Source: Actinomycetes bacterium
GTDB taxonomy: Bacteria > Actinomycetota > Thermoleophilia > RBG-16-64-13
Length of the DNA stretch: 64,000 nt
Direction: 5' to 3'
Assembly: GCA_024637095.1 (NCBI GenBank)
Contig: JAGXFV010000034.1
Location: 124,001 to 188,000, forward strand
The position numbers and the translations under genes were made by a program. Numbering within the stretch: position 1 is the first letter of the stretch; each line of letters starts with the position of its first letter. Under the pieces are notes generated by a model. That model was not told where the DNA came from. It worked only from the letters and a program-made list of their open reading frames with translations, and searched no databases. Shown one piece after another: positions 45,954 to 55,121 of the stretch.

Positions 45954-47525
45954 GTGAAGCTCGCCGATCTATTCAGAGATGTGGGGGAGAACCGCATCAT
46001 CGGCGATCCCCAGGTCGAGGTCACCGCCCTCTCCTATAGGAGCGACCTCGCCGGGCCGGGGCACCTCTTCTTCTGCGTGCCCGGACTGGTGCACGACGGA
46101 CATGATTATGCCGAAGACGCCGTCTCGCGGGGGGCTTCGGCCATCTGCGTCGAACGTGAACTGCCCCTTGCCGTGCCTCAAGTGCTGGTTCCTTCGGTCC
46201 GCCGGGTGATGGGACCTGTGGCCTCGAGCCTCTACGAGCACCCCAGCGCCCGCCTCGCCACGGTGGGCATCACAGGCACCAACGGTAAGACCACCTCCAC
46301 CTACCTGACCGCCTTCCTGCTGACCGACGCCGGAAGGAGGGCGGGTATGCTGGGCACTGTCGAGCGCCGCATTGGCGGGATGAGCTTTCCCACCGAGCGC
46401 ACCACCCCGGAAGCGGTCGACGTGCAACAGGACCTGGCCATGATGGTCGACGTGGGGGACCAGGCCGCGGTGATGGAGGTCTCTTCGCACGCGCTGGATC
46501 TCGGCCGCGTACACGGCATCAGCTTCTCGGCGGTGGCATTCACCAACCTGACTCAAGACCACCTCGATTTCCACGGCGATCTGGAGAGCTATTTTGGGGC
46601 CAAGAGCCGGCTCTTTCTGGACCCTCGCTTCGCCCGCAACCGGCCGACCGCCGTCATCAACGTGGCGGATGCTTTCGGCCGAATTCTGGCGGAGAGATTG
46701 ACACCCGACCGGCTCCTGACCTTCTCCGCGCGGCGGCCCGGGTCGGGCGAAGAAGAGGCGGCAGGGGCCTGGGCCGGCCGGGTGGATCTGAGCGTGCGCG
46801 AACTCGCGATGACCGGCGAAGGCGCGCAGGGGACATTGGTGATTCGCGGCCGAGCCGCCGACATGGTTCGCCGCAATGAGGGAAGTCCCCTGATGCGGGG
46901 CGAGGTGATCGAAAGGCCGTTCTCCACCCTGCTGGTGGGAGATTTCAACGTCGCCAACATCCTCACCGCTCTGGGCCTAGGCATCTCGCTCGGACTGGAG
47001 CTCGAAGCCATGCTCGATTCGGTTACTCGTTTTGCCGGGGTGCCCGGGCGCATGGAGCGGGTGGAGGCGGGGCAGCCCTTCAGCGTCCTGGTCGACTACG
47101 CTCACACCCCCGATTCGGTCCTGAACGTGCTGGACGCGGCACGGGCGGTTTCCGGCGGACGCCTCATCGGCGTCCTGGGATGCGGCGGCGACCGGGACAA
47201 AACCAAGCGGCCTCATATGGGCCGAGCGCTCGAGGCGGGGTCTGACGTCGCCATAATCACCTCCGACAACCCGCGCTCTGAGGAGCCCGAGGACATCATC
47301 CGCGACGTGCTCCGCGGACTGCAGCGCCCCCAGGAGGCCATTGTCGAACCCGATCGGATGCTGGCCATCCGCCACGCCATCCGCGAAGCCGGGCGCGGCG
47401 ACATCGTGCTGATTCTGGGCAAGGGACATGAGGGCGGCCAGCAGTTCCGCGACGGGACCGTTCCTTTCGATGATCGCGACGTGGCCAGGGAGTGTTTGGC
47501 CGAGATGTATGGAGACGCGTCGTGA
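45954..47525 (+). CDS. murE: UDP-MurNAc-tripeptide synthetase MurE, meso-DAP type
   Basis: 523 residues with the three Mur-ligase domains. GTNGKTT at 108-114 binds ATP. The D438NPR441 motif marks enzymes that add meso-diaminopimelate rather than lysine, giving a prediction of the wall type. GTG 45954 was chosen because a -10 element sits just before it; the GTG at 45936 would lie inside or at that element. The stop overlaps murF by 4 nt. Confidence 0.95.
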   Translation: MKLADLFRDVGENRIIGDPQVEVTALSYRSDLAGPGHLFFCVPGLVHDGHDYAEDAVSRGASAICVERELPLAVPQVLVPSVRRVMGPVASSLYEHPSARLATVGITGTNGKTTSTYLTAFLLTDAGRRAGMLGTVERRIGGMSFPTERTTPEAVDVQQDLAMMVDVGDQAAVMEVSSHALDLGRVHGISFSAVAFTNLTQDHLDFHGDLESYFGAKSRLFLDPRFARNRPTAVINVADAFGRILAERLTPDRLLTFSARRPGSGEEEAAGAWAGRVDLSVRELAMTGEGAQGTLVIRGRAADMVRRNEGSPLMRGEVIERPFSTLLVGDFNVANILTALGLGISLGLELEAMLDSVTRFAGVPGRMERVEAGQPFSVLVDYAHTPDSVLNVLDAARAVSGGRLIGVLGCGGDRDKTKRPHMGRALEAGSDVAIITSDNPRSEEPEDIIRDVLRGLQRPQEAIVEPDRMLAIRHAIREAGRGDIVLILGKGHEGGQQFRDGTVPFDDRDVARECLAEMYGDAS

Positions 47526-48952
47526 TCGAACTGAGCGCCAAAGAAGCCGGCAGGGCCCTCGGCGCCCAGGAGCTCGCTGCTCCGGTTTCCCGGGTGACCA
47601 TCGACAGCCGCCAGGTGCGAGACGGGGACCTCTTCCTCGCTCTTGCCGGAGAGAACTTCGATGGCCACGACTTCTTGGAGGATGCCTTTCGCTCCGGAGC
47701 CGCAGGAGCTGTGGTTTCTTCTGCCAGATTCTCCGATCTCTCGGCGAGGGGGCTGGCTGCCGACCGGCTCTATCCGGTCGAGGATACCGTTCGCGCCCTG
47801 GGTGCCCTGGCCGGTGAGGTGCGAAGAAAGAGCGGCGCGCGGGTGATCGGCATTACCGGCAGCGTGGGAAAGACCACCACCAAGGACCTTATTGCCGGGA
47901 TGGCGGCGCGTCGAGGCGCGGTGGTGGCCACAAGTGGCAACTACAACAACGAGATAGGCGTTCCGCTCACCCTCTTCGAGCTGACCGATCAGACCCGGAC
48001 GCTGGTCGTGGAGATGGGCATGCGCGGCCTGGGGGAGATTGCCGAGTTATCCGAGGTCGTGCGTCCACACGTGGGGGTCGTCACCGGGGTGGCGCCCGTA
48101 CACCTCGAGATCTTGGGAAGCCTGGAGGCGGTTGCGCGGGCCAAAACAGAGTTGCTGCATTCACTTGCTCCAGGGGGGAAGGCTGTGGTGCCTCAAGGCT
48201 CGGCGCTCATAGAGGCGGCGCTCGAGGGTCTCGACCGTGAAGTGGTGCGCTTTGCCTTCGAGGAGGGCGCGCCGGGTCCCGCCGACGTCCGTGGACGTCT
48301 GCTTGAGGCGTCAGGCAGCAGGGCTAAACTCGAAGTCGAGTGGCCGAAAGGTAAGGCTACAGTTGAGGTTGAGTGGGCGACTCCGGCCCGCTTGCGAAAC
48401 GCGGTAGCCGCGGCCGCCGCAGTCTGGGCCGCCGGAATGCCCCTGGAAGAAGTTCTTGGAGGACTGGCCGAAGTCGGCTTCTCCGGATCGCGAGGTCAGG
48501 AGATCGAGGCCGGCGGCATCCTCGTTTTGGACGACTCCTATAACGCCAATCCCATTGCTGTGGAAGCCGCTCTCGAGCATCTCATCGCACGCGCGCGGGA
48601 GCTCGGGGGGAGGAGCGTCGCGGTTCTCGGGGACATGCTCGAGCTCGGCCCTTCGGCGCCGGACTATCACCGGATGACGGGGGAGGGCGCCGCTTCGCTA
48701 GGAGTGGAGCTTCTGGTCGCCGTCGGCCCCCTGGCCGAACACCTTCTTGCCGGCTACCGCAGAAAGGCTCCGGCAGGGGCGGGCGTCCACGTCCCCAATC
48801 CGACCGACGCGGCGGAGGAGGTTGCCCGGATCGTGCGGCCCGGCGACGTGGTTCTGGTCAAGGCTTCCCGCGGGCTGCGGCTGGAACGCGTGGTGGAACG
48901 GCTGATCGCCCGGAACGTGCAGACCCCAAACGGGGTCGCGACCCGTGGCTGA
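47522..48952 (+). CDS. murF: UDP-MurNAc-pentapeptide synthetase MurF
   Basis: 476 residues. The ATP loop is GSVGKTTTK, starting at residue 113. VTIDSRQVRDGDLFLAL marks the N-terminal UDP-binding domain, and LDDSYNANPIAVEAAL is a MurF signature. It adds D-Ala-D-Ala. The GTG start lies in the murE stop (GTGA), and the 3' end overlaps mraY by 8 nt. Confidence 0.95.
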   Translation: MIELSAKEAGRALGAQELAAPVSRVTIDSRQVRDGDLFLALAGENFDGHDFLEDAFRSGAAGAVVSSARFSDLSARGLAADRLYPVEDTVRALGALAGEVRRKSGARVIGITGSVGKTTTKDLIAGMAARRGAVVATSGNYNNEIGVPLTLFELTDQTRTLVVEMGMRGLGEIAELSEVVRPHVGVVTGVAPVHLEILGSLEAVARAKTELLHSLAPGGKAVVPQGSALIEAALEGLDREVVRFAFEEGAPGPADVRGRLLEASGSRAKLEVEWPKGKATVEVEWATPARLRNAVAAAAAVWAAGMPLEEVLGGLAEVGFSGSRGQEIEAGGILVLDDSYNANPIAVEAALEHLIARARELGGRSVAVLGDMLELGPSAPDYHRMTGEGAASLGVELLVAVGPLAEHLLAGYRRKAPAGAGVHVPNPTDAAEEVARIVRPGDVVLVKASRGLRLERVVERLIARNVQTPNGVATRG

Positions 48953-49919
48953 GATTCTCGCCGCGGGCATTCTCGCCATGCTGGTTTCGCTTCTGGCGGG
49001 TCCTTACTTCATCGAGTGGCTCCGGCGGCAGGGAATTGGCCAGAGTATCCGCGAGTTGGGGCCCGAAAGCCACAGCACCAAGGCGGGCACCCCCACCATG
49101 GGCGGCATGCTGATCCTGGTTGCGGCCGCGGTTCCCTATCTGCTGCTGGCCGAAAAGACGCCGCCAAGCGTGGTTGTGTTCGTCCTCACTTTCGGTTCGG
49201 GGGCTATAGGCTTCCTGGACGACTGGTCCAAGCTCAGCAACCGCAGGTCTTTGGGCCTGAACGGGCGCACGAAGATGCTGATGCAGTTGGTGCTGGTACT
49301 CCTGGTGGGCTGGGTCGCCATCCGCTTTGCCGGGGTGGAGAGCACTGTGCGCATGCCCCTGCTGGATATCTCCATCGCGTTTGGCGGGGTCTACTTCCTG
49401 GTGGTGTACTTCGTGATCGCGGGGACGGCGAACGCGGTCAATCTGACGGATGGCCTCGACGGCTTGGCCGCGGGCACGGTCGCCATCTGTCTGCTGGTCT
49501 ACACGGGCATCACCTTCCTACGCGGGGAGCCCGATCTGGCGATTCTCTCCGCCAGCCTGATGGGCGCCTGCGTGGGCTTTCTCTGGTACAACTCCTTCCC
49601 GGCCGATGTCTTCATGGGGGATACGGGTTCGTTGGCACTGGGCGCCGCCTTGGCCGGTCTCGCCGTCGTCACTGGAACCGAGTTCCTGCTCGTGTTGATC
49701 GGCGGCATCTTTGTGATCGAGGCCCTGAGCGTGATCATTCAGGTGATCAGCTTCCGCGTCTTCGGCAAGCGCGTCTTCCTGATGACGCCGATTCACCATC
49801 ATTTCGAGCTCAAGAACTGGTCCGAGACCAAGATCATCGTCCGCTTCTGGATAGTGACGGCCATCCTCGCGGGAACGGGCTTCACCGTTTTCTATATAGA
49901 CATCACGCAGGGTCTGTGA
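48945..49919 (+). CDS. mraY: Phospho-MurNAc-pentapeptide transferase MraY
   Basis: 324 residues with about ten membrane spans. GTPTMGGMLIL, GFLDDWSKL, NLTDGLDGLAAGT and the magnesium-binding loop MTPIHHHFEL are all conserved. It links phospho-MurNAc-pentapeptide to undecaprenyl phosphate, making lipid I. The GTG start overlaps the end of murF; murD follows after 16 nt. Confidence 0.96.
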   Translation: MAEILAAGILAMLVSLLAGPYFIEWLRRQGIGQSIRELGPESHSTKAGTPTMGGMLILVAAAVPYLLLAEKTPPSVVVFVLTFGSGAIGFLDDWSKLSNRRSLGLNGRTKMLMQLVLVLLVGWVAIRFAGVESTVRMPLLDISIAFGGVYFLVVYFVIAGTANAVNLTDGLDGLAAGTVAICLLVYTGITFLRGEPDLAILSASLMGACVGFLWYNSFPADVFMGDTGSLALGAALAGLAVVTGTEFLLVLIGGIFVIEALSVIIQVISFRVFGKRVFLMTPIHHHFELKNWSETKIIVRFWIVTAILAGTGFTVFYIDITQGL

Positions 49920-49935
49920 GCGGGGGAGGACGGGC

Positions 49936-51387
49936 ATGAAGGATGGCGCGGAAGCAGCCCGCCGATACAGGGTCGGACCCGAGACCTCTCACCGGATACT
50001 TCCTGTGGAGATCGAGCGCATTCTAGTTCTGGGGGCCGGCCGGTCCGGCGTGGGGGCCGCCGAAGCTCTGGTGCGCCGTGGGCGCTCCGTAGTGCTTTCC
50101 GACAGCAAGCCGCGGGATGCCCTGGGGGATCTGAGCGCGCTCGAAGCGTCCGGCGTTGAAGTCGTGACCGGCGTCCAGGGCGATCACCTGCTCGAGGGGA
50201 TTCAACTGGTGGTCAAGAGCCCCGGAGTCCCGGGAGAGGCACCGCTGGTGCGGAGGGCGCGCGAGACCCACATCCCCGTGTGGAGCGAGGTCGAACTGGC
50301 CTTCCGCCTGTTCCCCAATGTCTTTGTCGCGGTCACCGGCACCAACGGCAAGACCACCACCACCGCGATGCTGGGCCATCTGCTCGAACGGGATGGGCGG
50401 TCGATGAGGCTGGTGGGCAATATTGGCCAGGCGGTCACCTCGTTGGGCGCGGACCTGGATCCGGCCGAGGAGCTCGTGGTCGAGGTCTCGAGCTTCCAAC
50501 TCGAGGACGTGCACGCCTTTCGCCCGGCGGTCGCCGTCTTCTTGAACCTGACCCCCGACCATCTCGATCGCCACCACACCATGGAAGCCTATGTGGCCAC
50601 CAAGATGAAGCTCTTCGCCCGGCAGGGCCCGGGGGACGTGGCAGTGGTGAATGTGGGGGACCCTTACGGGGCCGCGCTCGTGGAGCAGTTGCGGGCGCAT
50701 CCTCAGGGGCCCAGGGTGCTCACTTTCTCGCTGGAACCTCAGGTCGAGGTGGACTCCTGGGTGCAGGATAACCGGCTGATGCTGCTGGGAATGCCGGGTC
50801 CCGCCGTCGACGAACTGATTCTGCGTGGGAGCCACAACCTGGAGAACGCGCTTGCAGCCGGGACCGCCGCTCTCGCCCGCCGTGCCGATTTCGACCTCGT
50901 CTGCGCGGGGCTCAGGAGCTTTCCCGGAGTGCCGCATCGCCTTGCGCAGGCAGGAACTGTCGGGGGCATCTCGTATGTGAATGACAGCAAAGCGACCAAC
51001 GTAGAGGCCACGCTCAAGGCGCTCGGCGCGTACCCCGAGGGAACTCACTTGATTCTGGGCGGCCGGGACAAGGGCTCGGACTACCGGCCGATCGCGCGAA
51101 ACTGCGGCGGTTGCGTGGGGGTCTACCTGCTGGGAGAGGCGGCTCCTCTCGTTCGGGATGCCTTTGCCGAGGTCGCGGCCGAGGCGGGCGAGGGACTCTC
51201 GATGTCGCCGCCGGTCGAGGACTGCGGCGATCTGGAATCCGCGGTCGCACGGGCGACGGAGCGTGCGCTTCCCGGCCAGGTGGTCTTGCTGGCCCCGGCG
51301 TGCGCCAGCTTCGACCAGTACGGGAGCTTCGAGGAACGCGGAGAGCATTTCATCCAATTGGTGCGCGATCTCGAGAAGAAGGCATGA
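49936..51387 (+). CDS. murD: UDP-MurNAc-alanine:D-glutamate ligase MurD
   Basis: 483 residues. The N-terminal dinucleotide-like fold has VLGAGRSGVGAAEAL, and the ATP loop GTNGKTTT starts at residue 135. YVNDSKATNVEATLKAL and LILGGRDKGSDY are family motifs. It adds D-glutamate. About 25 extra residues precede the usual start, but ATG 49936 has a good GGGGGAGGA box. Its stop overlaps ftsW (ATGA). Confidence 0.95.
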   Translation: MKDGAEAARRYRVGPETSHRILPVEIERILVLGAGRSGVGAAEALVRRGRSVVLSDSKPRDALGDLSALEASGVEVVTGVQGDHLLEGIQLVVKSPGVPGEAPLVRRARETHIPVWSEVELAFRLFPNVFVAVTGTNGKTTTTAMLGHLLERDGRSMRLVGNIGQAVTSLGADLDPAEELVVEVSSFQLEDVHAFRPAVAVFLNLTPDHLDRHHTMEAYVATKMKLFARQGPGDVAVVNVGDPYGAALVEQLRAHPQGPRVLTFSLEPQVEVDSWVQDNRLMLLGMPGPAVDELILRGSHNLENALAAGTAALARRADFDLVCAGLRSFPGVPHRLAQAGTVGGISYVNDSKATNVEATLKALGAYPEGTHLILGGRDKGSDYRPIARNCGGCVGVYLLGEAAPLVRDAFAEVAAEAGEGLSMSPPVEDCGDLESAVARATERALPGQVVLLAPACASFDQYGSFEERGEHFIQLVRDLEKKA

Positions 51388-52694
51388 GGCAGACTCGATT
51401 CAAAGGCGAGGCGGAAACCCGCGCGGCCGAACGGCAGGCGCAGGCCGTCGAGCGCGCAGAGCAGGCTGAGGTACAGGAACCGGTGTGGGCGTATCGGCTC
51501 ACCTGGGCCTCCGTGCTTCTGCTGCTGGCCTTCGGACTGCTGATGGTGTTCTCGGCCTCGTCCGTCGTCGGCCTGTTTCGAGAAAACGAGGATGGGTTCT
51601 ACTTCCTGCGACAGCAGGCGATCACTGCGGCGGCTGGGCTCATCCTGCTCTTCGGGATTTCCCGCTTGGACTACCGACGGCTGAGGCCGCTTTCGTTTCT
51701 CGGATTGGGATTTGCGGCCTTGCTGCTTATTCTGGTGCGCGTGCCCGGCGTGGGCAGCGAAGCCGGCGGGGCCACCCGTTGGCTGGAACTGGGTTTCATC
51801 TCCCTGCAGCCTTCGGAGTTCGCCAAGCTCGCCGTCGTCGTGTTTGGGGCCCACGTCCTCTCGAGCCGTCGGATCCTCAGGGGGGACCAGGGGGCCATGT
51901 TCCTCCGGCTGGTCCCGCCGGTCGGAGCACTCTGCCTTCTTATTCTGCTCCAGCCGGACCTGGGGACCACGGTGATGGTGGGGATGATCCTGCTGGGACT
52001 GCTGTGGGTGGCCGGGATGGGCAGGGTTCAATGGTTCGGGCTGAGCGGCACCGCTTTCGCTTTCGCCGCGCTGATGATCGCCACCGCGGATTACCGCCGC
52101 CAGCGTTTCCTGGCCTTTCTCGACCCCTTCGCCGACGCTCAGGATTCGGGATTCCAGATCGTCCAGGCTCTGATCGCCATCGGCAGCGGAGGCTTGTTCG
52201 GCGTGGGGCCGGGACAGAGCGTGCAGAAGTTCAGTTACCTGCCGGAGGCCCACACGGACATGATCTTCGCGATCGTCGGCGAGGAGTTCGGCCTGTTGGG
52301 CATAACCGCGGTGATCGCGCTCTTTGCGGCGCTGCTGCTTTCGGCCTGGAGGATCGCGCGTGGCTGCGCGGACCCCTTTGGCAAGTATCTGGTGGCTGGG
52401 ACCGTGTTCCTCATCGGGGGGCAGGCTTTGCTCAACATGGGCGGGGTAATGGCCGCACTCCCGCTGACGGGCGTACCGCTCCCCTTCATCAGCTTTGGGC
52501 GCACCAACCTCCTCGTTGTGCTTGCGGCTGTCGGGATAATCTTGTCCGTAGCCCGTCACTGCCCCCTGGAAGCGGCTTCCGGACCGGCCTCGGCCTCATC
52601 AAACCAACCGAAAGAAACGCTGGACAATGTCACGTATCTTGATCGCCGGAGGCGGAACGGCGGGACACGTCGTCCCCGCCCTAGCCATAGCTGA
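51384..52694 (+). CDS. ftsW: Septal peptidoglycan polymerase FtsW (SEDS family)
   Basis: 436 residues with ten membrane spans. LGFISLQPSEFAKLAVVVF, LLQPDLGTTVMVGMIL, HTDMIFAIVGEEFGLLGI and LTGVPLPFISFGRTNLLVV are SEDS motifs. It polymerises lipid II at the septum with FtsI. The cytoplasmic N-terminus (about 30 residues) and C-terminus are charged. The last 22 codons plus the stop overlap murG by 68 nt, so its final NVTYLDRRRR-type tail is encoded by the same DNA as the MurG UDP-binding loop. Confidence 0.94.
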   Translation: MRQTRFKGEAETRAAERQAQAVERAEQAEVQEPVWAYRLTWASVLLLLAFGLLMVFSASSVVGLFRENEDGFYFLRQQAITAAAGLILLFGISRLDYRRLRPLSFLGLGFAALLLILVRVPGVGSEAGGATRWLELGFISLQPSEFAKLAVVVFGAHVLSSRRILRGDQGAMFLRLVPPVGALCLLILLQPDLGTTVMVGMILLGLLWVAGMGRVQWFGLSGTAFAFAALMIATADYRRQRFLAFLDPFADAQDSGFQIVQALIAIGSGGLFGVGPGQSVQKFSYLPEAHTDMIFAIVGEEFGLLGITAVIALFAALLLSAWRIARGCADPFGKYLVAGTVFLIGGQALLNMGGVMAALPLTGVPLPFISFGRTNLLVVLAAVGIILSVARHCPLEAASGPASASSNQPKETLDNVTYLDRRRRNGGTRRPRPSHS

Positions 52695-53715
52695 TGTCCT
52701 TAAGGAAAAGGGCTTTGAGGTGCACTTCTGCGGTGGCCCTCAGGGCATGGAACGGGAACTCGTCCCCAAGGCCGGCTACCCCTTCCATCCCGTCCGCATC
52801 CGCGGCTTCGAGCGGCGCCTGGGACTGGGCACGCTACGCACGCTCCTCTCCTTGCCCGTGGCCGCCTGGGATGCCTGGCAGGCGCTGCGCCGAGTCCGCC
52901 CGGCGTGCGTCATAGGCGTCGGAGCCTACGCCTCCGGGCCGGTGGTGGCGGAGGCCGCAGTGCTGAGGCGCATTCCCAGCCTGGCAGTGGAGATGGATGC
53001 TCATCTGGGTTGGACCAACCGTATCCTTAGCCTGCTTGTGGACCGGGTGTGCCTGTCGTTTCCCGGAGCTCATGCCGAAGGGGGCAAGTTTGTCTTCACC
53101 GGGCGCCCGGTTCGCCCGGAGTTGCTGAGGGCCATCCCCGAAGAGGGCCGGGAACGGTTTGGGGTCGAGGAGGGGCTTCCCGTGGTCCTGGTGTTTGGGG
53201 GCAGTCTGGGAGCACCCACGGTCAACCGGGAGGCTTTTGCCGCCTTCAGCGCAGAGCCGACCCCGTACACGGTGCTTCACGTCACCGGCAGCCGCAACTT
53301 CGATGCGCTCGAGGAGCGGCACCGCCGGGATAACCACAACCCCCGCTACCGAATCTATCCCTACCTGGACGACTTCGCCTCGGCGCTGGCCGCCGCCGAC
53401 GTCGCGGTGGCCCGGGCCGGCGGCTCGGTTGCAGAACTCCTCGCCCGCGGGGTTCCCTCGGTGCTGGTGCCCTTCCCGCTCGCCACGGCAGATCACCAGA
53501 CCAAGAACGCGCGCATGCTCGAGAAAGAGGGCGCGGCAGTGATGATCCCGGACAGCGAGCTGACCTCAACGCGGCTGACCTCCGCCGTGGAGGAGCTCTT
53601 GGAGCCCGCGGTTCATCGGCGGATGTCGGACGCGGCCCTCGTTCTCGCCCGGCCGGACGCGGCTACCCGGATCGCCGAGCAGGTAGTACAATTGACCGGC
53701 ACCGCGGGTGCTTGA
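52627..53715 (+). CDS. murG: UDP-GlcNAc:lipid I transferase MurG
   Basis: 362 residues of the GT28 family. ILIAGGGTAGHVVPALAIA is the N-terminal glycine loop, and ARAGGSVAELLARGVPSVLVP is the UDP-GlcNAc site. It makes lipid II at the inner membrane face. ATG 52627 lies deep inside the end of ftsW; the glycine loop begins six residues later, so no later start is possible. Confidence 0.95.
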   Translation: MSRILIAGGGTAGHVVPALAIADVLKEKGFEVHFCGGPQGMERELVPKAGYPFHPVRIRGFERRLGLGTLRTLLSLPVAAWDAWQALRRVRPACVIGVGAYASGPVVAEAAVLRRIPSLAVEMDAHLGWTNRILSLLVDRVCLSFPGAHAEGGKFVFTGRPVRPELLRAIPEEGRERFGVEEGLPVVLVFGGSLGAPTVNREAFAAFSAEPTPYTVLHVTGSRNFDALEERHRRDNHNPRYRIYPYLDDFASALAAADVAVARAGGSVAELLARGVPSVLVPFPLATADHQTKNARMLEKEGAAVMIPDSELTSTRLTSAVEELLEPAVHRRMSDAALVLARPDAATRIAEQVVQLTGTAGA

Positions 53716-53716
53716 T

Positions 53717-55114
53717 ATGACTCAAACCACCATCCCACCCAACTCCTCGCTCGCCCGTTTTCCGCGCCTTCATTTCATTGGGATCGGTGGTGCGGGAATG
53801 AGCGGGATCGCCCTCGTGCTCAAAGGACGCGGCCACGAGATCGCCGGCTCCGACCTGAAGCCCTCCCGGTACGTCACCCTCCTCGAAGAGGCGGATATCA
53901 AGGTTTCCATCGGCCACCATCCACGGAACATCGATCATCCCGATGTCGTGGTGATTTCTTCGGCCATCCCCGAGCACAACGAGGAACTCAAGGAAGCCCA
54001 CCGGCTTGGTCTCCCCGTGGTAAAGCGTGCCCAGGCGCTGGGCTGGCTGATGGAGAGCGGACGCGGGATCGCTGTTTGCGGGACGCACGGCAAGACCACC
54101 ACCACTTCAATGATGAGCCGCGCGTTGGTCGACGCGGGAGAAGATCCCACCTTCCTGGTCGGGGGCGAACTCAACGACCTGGGCTCCAACGCCCGTCACG
54201 GCTGGGGCGAGTTCGTGGTCTGCGAAGCGGACGAGTCGGATGGCTCCCTGCTTCTGCTTCGCCCGGAAGTCGCGGTGATCACCAACTTGGAACTGGACCA
54301 TCACAGCCACTACCTGCACGTGGACGACGTCGAGGCGGTGTTTCGCGAGTTCCTCGTTACCCTTCCCCCTGACGGGATGCTGGTCTACTGGGGCGACGAT
54401 CCCCGCTTGGCCAATCTGGCCCAGGGCATCGACGTGGCCACCTGCTCTTATGGTTTGACCCCGGGGCGCGACTACGAAGCCCGCGAGTTGGTGCTGGACC
54501 ACGGCGGCAGCCGCTTTGAGGTATGGCGCCGGGGCCATCGGCTGGTCTCGGCTGAACTGGCGATTCCCGGCGAGCACAATGCGCTCAATGCCCTGGCGGC
54601 CTTTGCCACGCTGGTCGAGCTCGGGCTATCGCCTAACACTGTGGCCGAGTCACTGGCCGGTTTCAGCGGCGCGGTGCGACGCTTTCAATGGAAAGGCGAG
54701 CGTAACGGCGTCAGCGTGGTCGACGACTACGCCCACCACCCCACCGAGTTAAGAGCGACGCTCCGGGCGGCACGGACGGGTGACTGGGATCGGATCGTGG
54801 CGGTCTTCCAGCCTCATCTGTATTCGCGCACTCGTTATCTTCACCAGGAATTCGCCGACGCGCTGCTCGAGGCGGATCTACCCGTGGTCACCGACGTCTA
54901 CGGCGCCCGTGAGGAGCCGCAGCCCGGCGTCAGCGGCAAGCTGATCATCAACGACATCCTGGACGCGAACCCGCACGCGCCCGCGGTCTACCTGCCCCGA
55001 CTTTCCTCGATCGTCGAGTTCCTCGAGGCGCAGACGAGGCCGGGAGACCTGGTTCTGACCATGGGCGCCGGCGATGTTCACCGGGTCGGGGAGCGCTTCC
55101 TCGAATCCACCTAG
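53717..55114 (+). CDS. murC: UDP-MurNAc:L-alanine ligase MurC
   Basis: 465 residues. HFIGIGGAGMSGIALVL opens the UDP-binding fold, GTHGKTTT (from residue 122) binds ATP, and DDYAHHPTELRATLRAAR and FQPHLYSRTRYL are MurC signatures. It adds the first amino acid, L-alanine. ATG 53717 sits 1 nt after the murG stop; a GTG at 53708 overlapping murG is possible. Confidence 0.96.
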   Translation: MTQTTIPPNSSLARFPRLHFIGIGGAGMSGIALVLKGRGHEIAGSDLKPSRYVTLLEEADIKVSIGHHPRNIDHPDVVVISSAIPEHNEELKEAHRLGLPVVKRAQALGWLMESGRGIAVCGTHGKTTTTSMMSRALVDAGEDPTFLVGGELNDLGSNARHGWGEFVVCEADESDGSLLLLRPEVAVITNLELDHHSHYLHVDDVEAVFREFLVTLPPDGMLVYWGDDPRLANLAQGIDVATCSYGLTPGRDYEARELVLDHGGSRFEVWRRGHRLVSAELAIPGEHNALNALAAFATLVELGLSPNTVAESLAGFSGAVRRFQWKGERNGVSVVDDYAHHPTELRATLRAARTGDWDRIVAVFQPHLYSRTRYLHQEFADALLEADLPVVTDVYGAREEPQPGVSGKLIINDILDANPHAPAVYLPRLSSIVEFLEAQTRPGDLVLTMGAGDVHRVGERFLEST

Positions 55115-55121
55115 GCTTCGC

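Noticed and set aside
51111-51383. Upstream extension of the ftsW frame into murD
   Set aside because: The FtsW start at 51384 overlaps the murD stop in the usual ATGA manner; the upstream residues are a frame shadow.
51123-52559. 478-codon minus-strand frame in murD-ftsW
   Set aside because: His/Gln/Arg-rich shadow of the hydrophobic FtsW gene, with no signal or domain.
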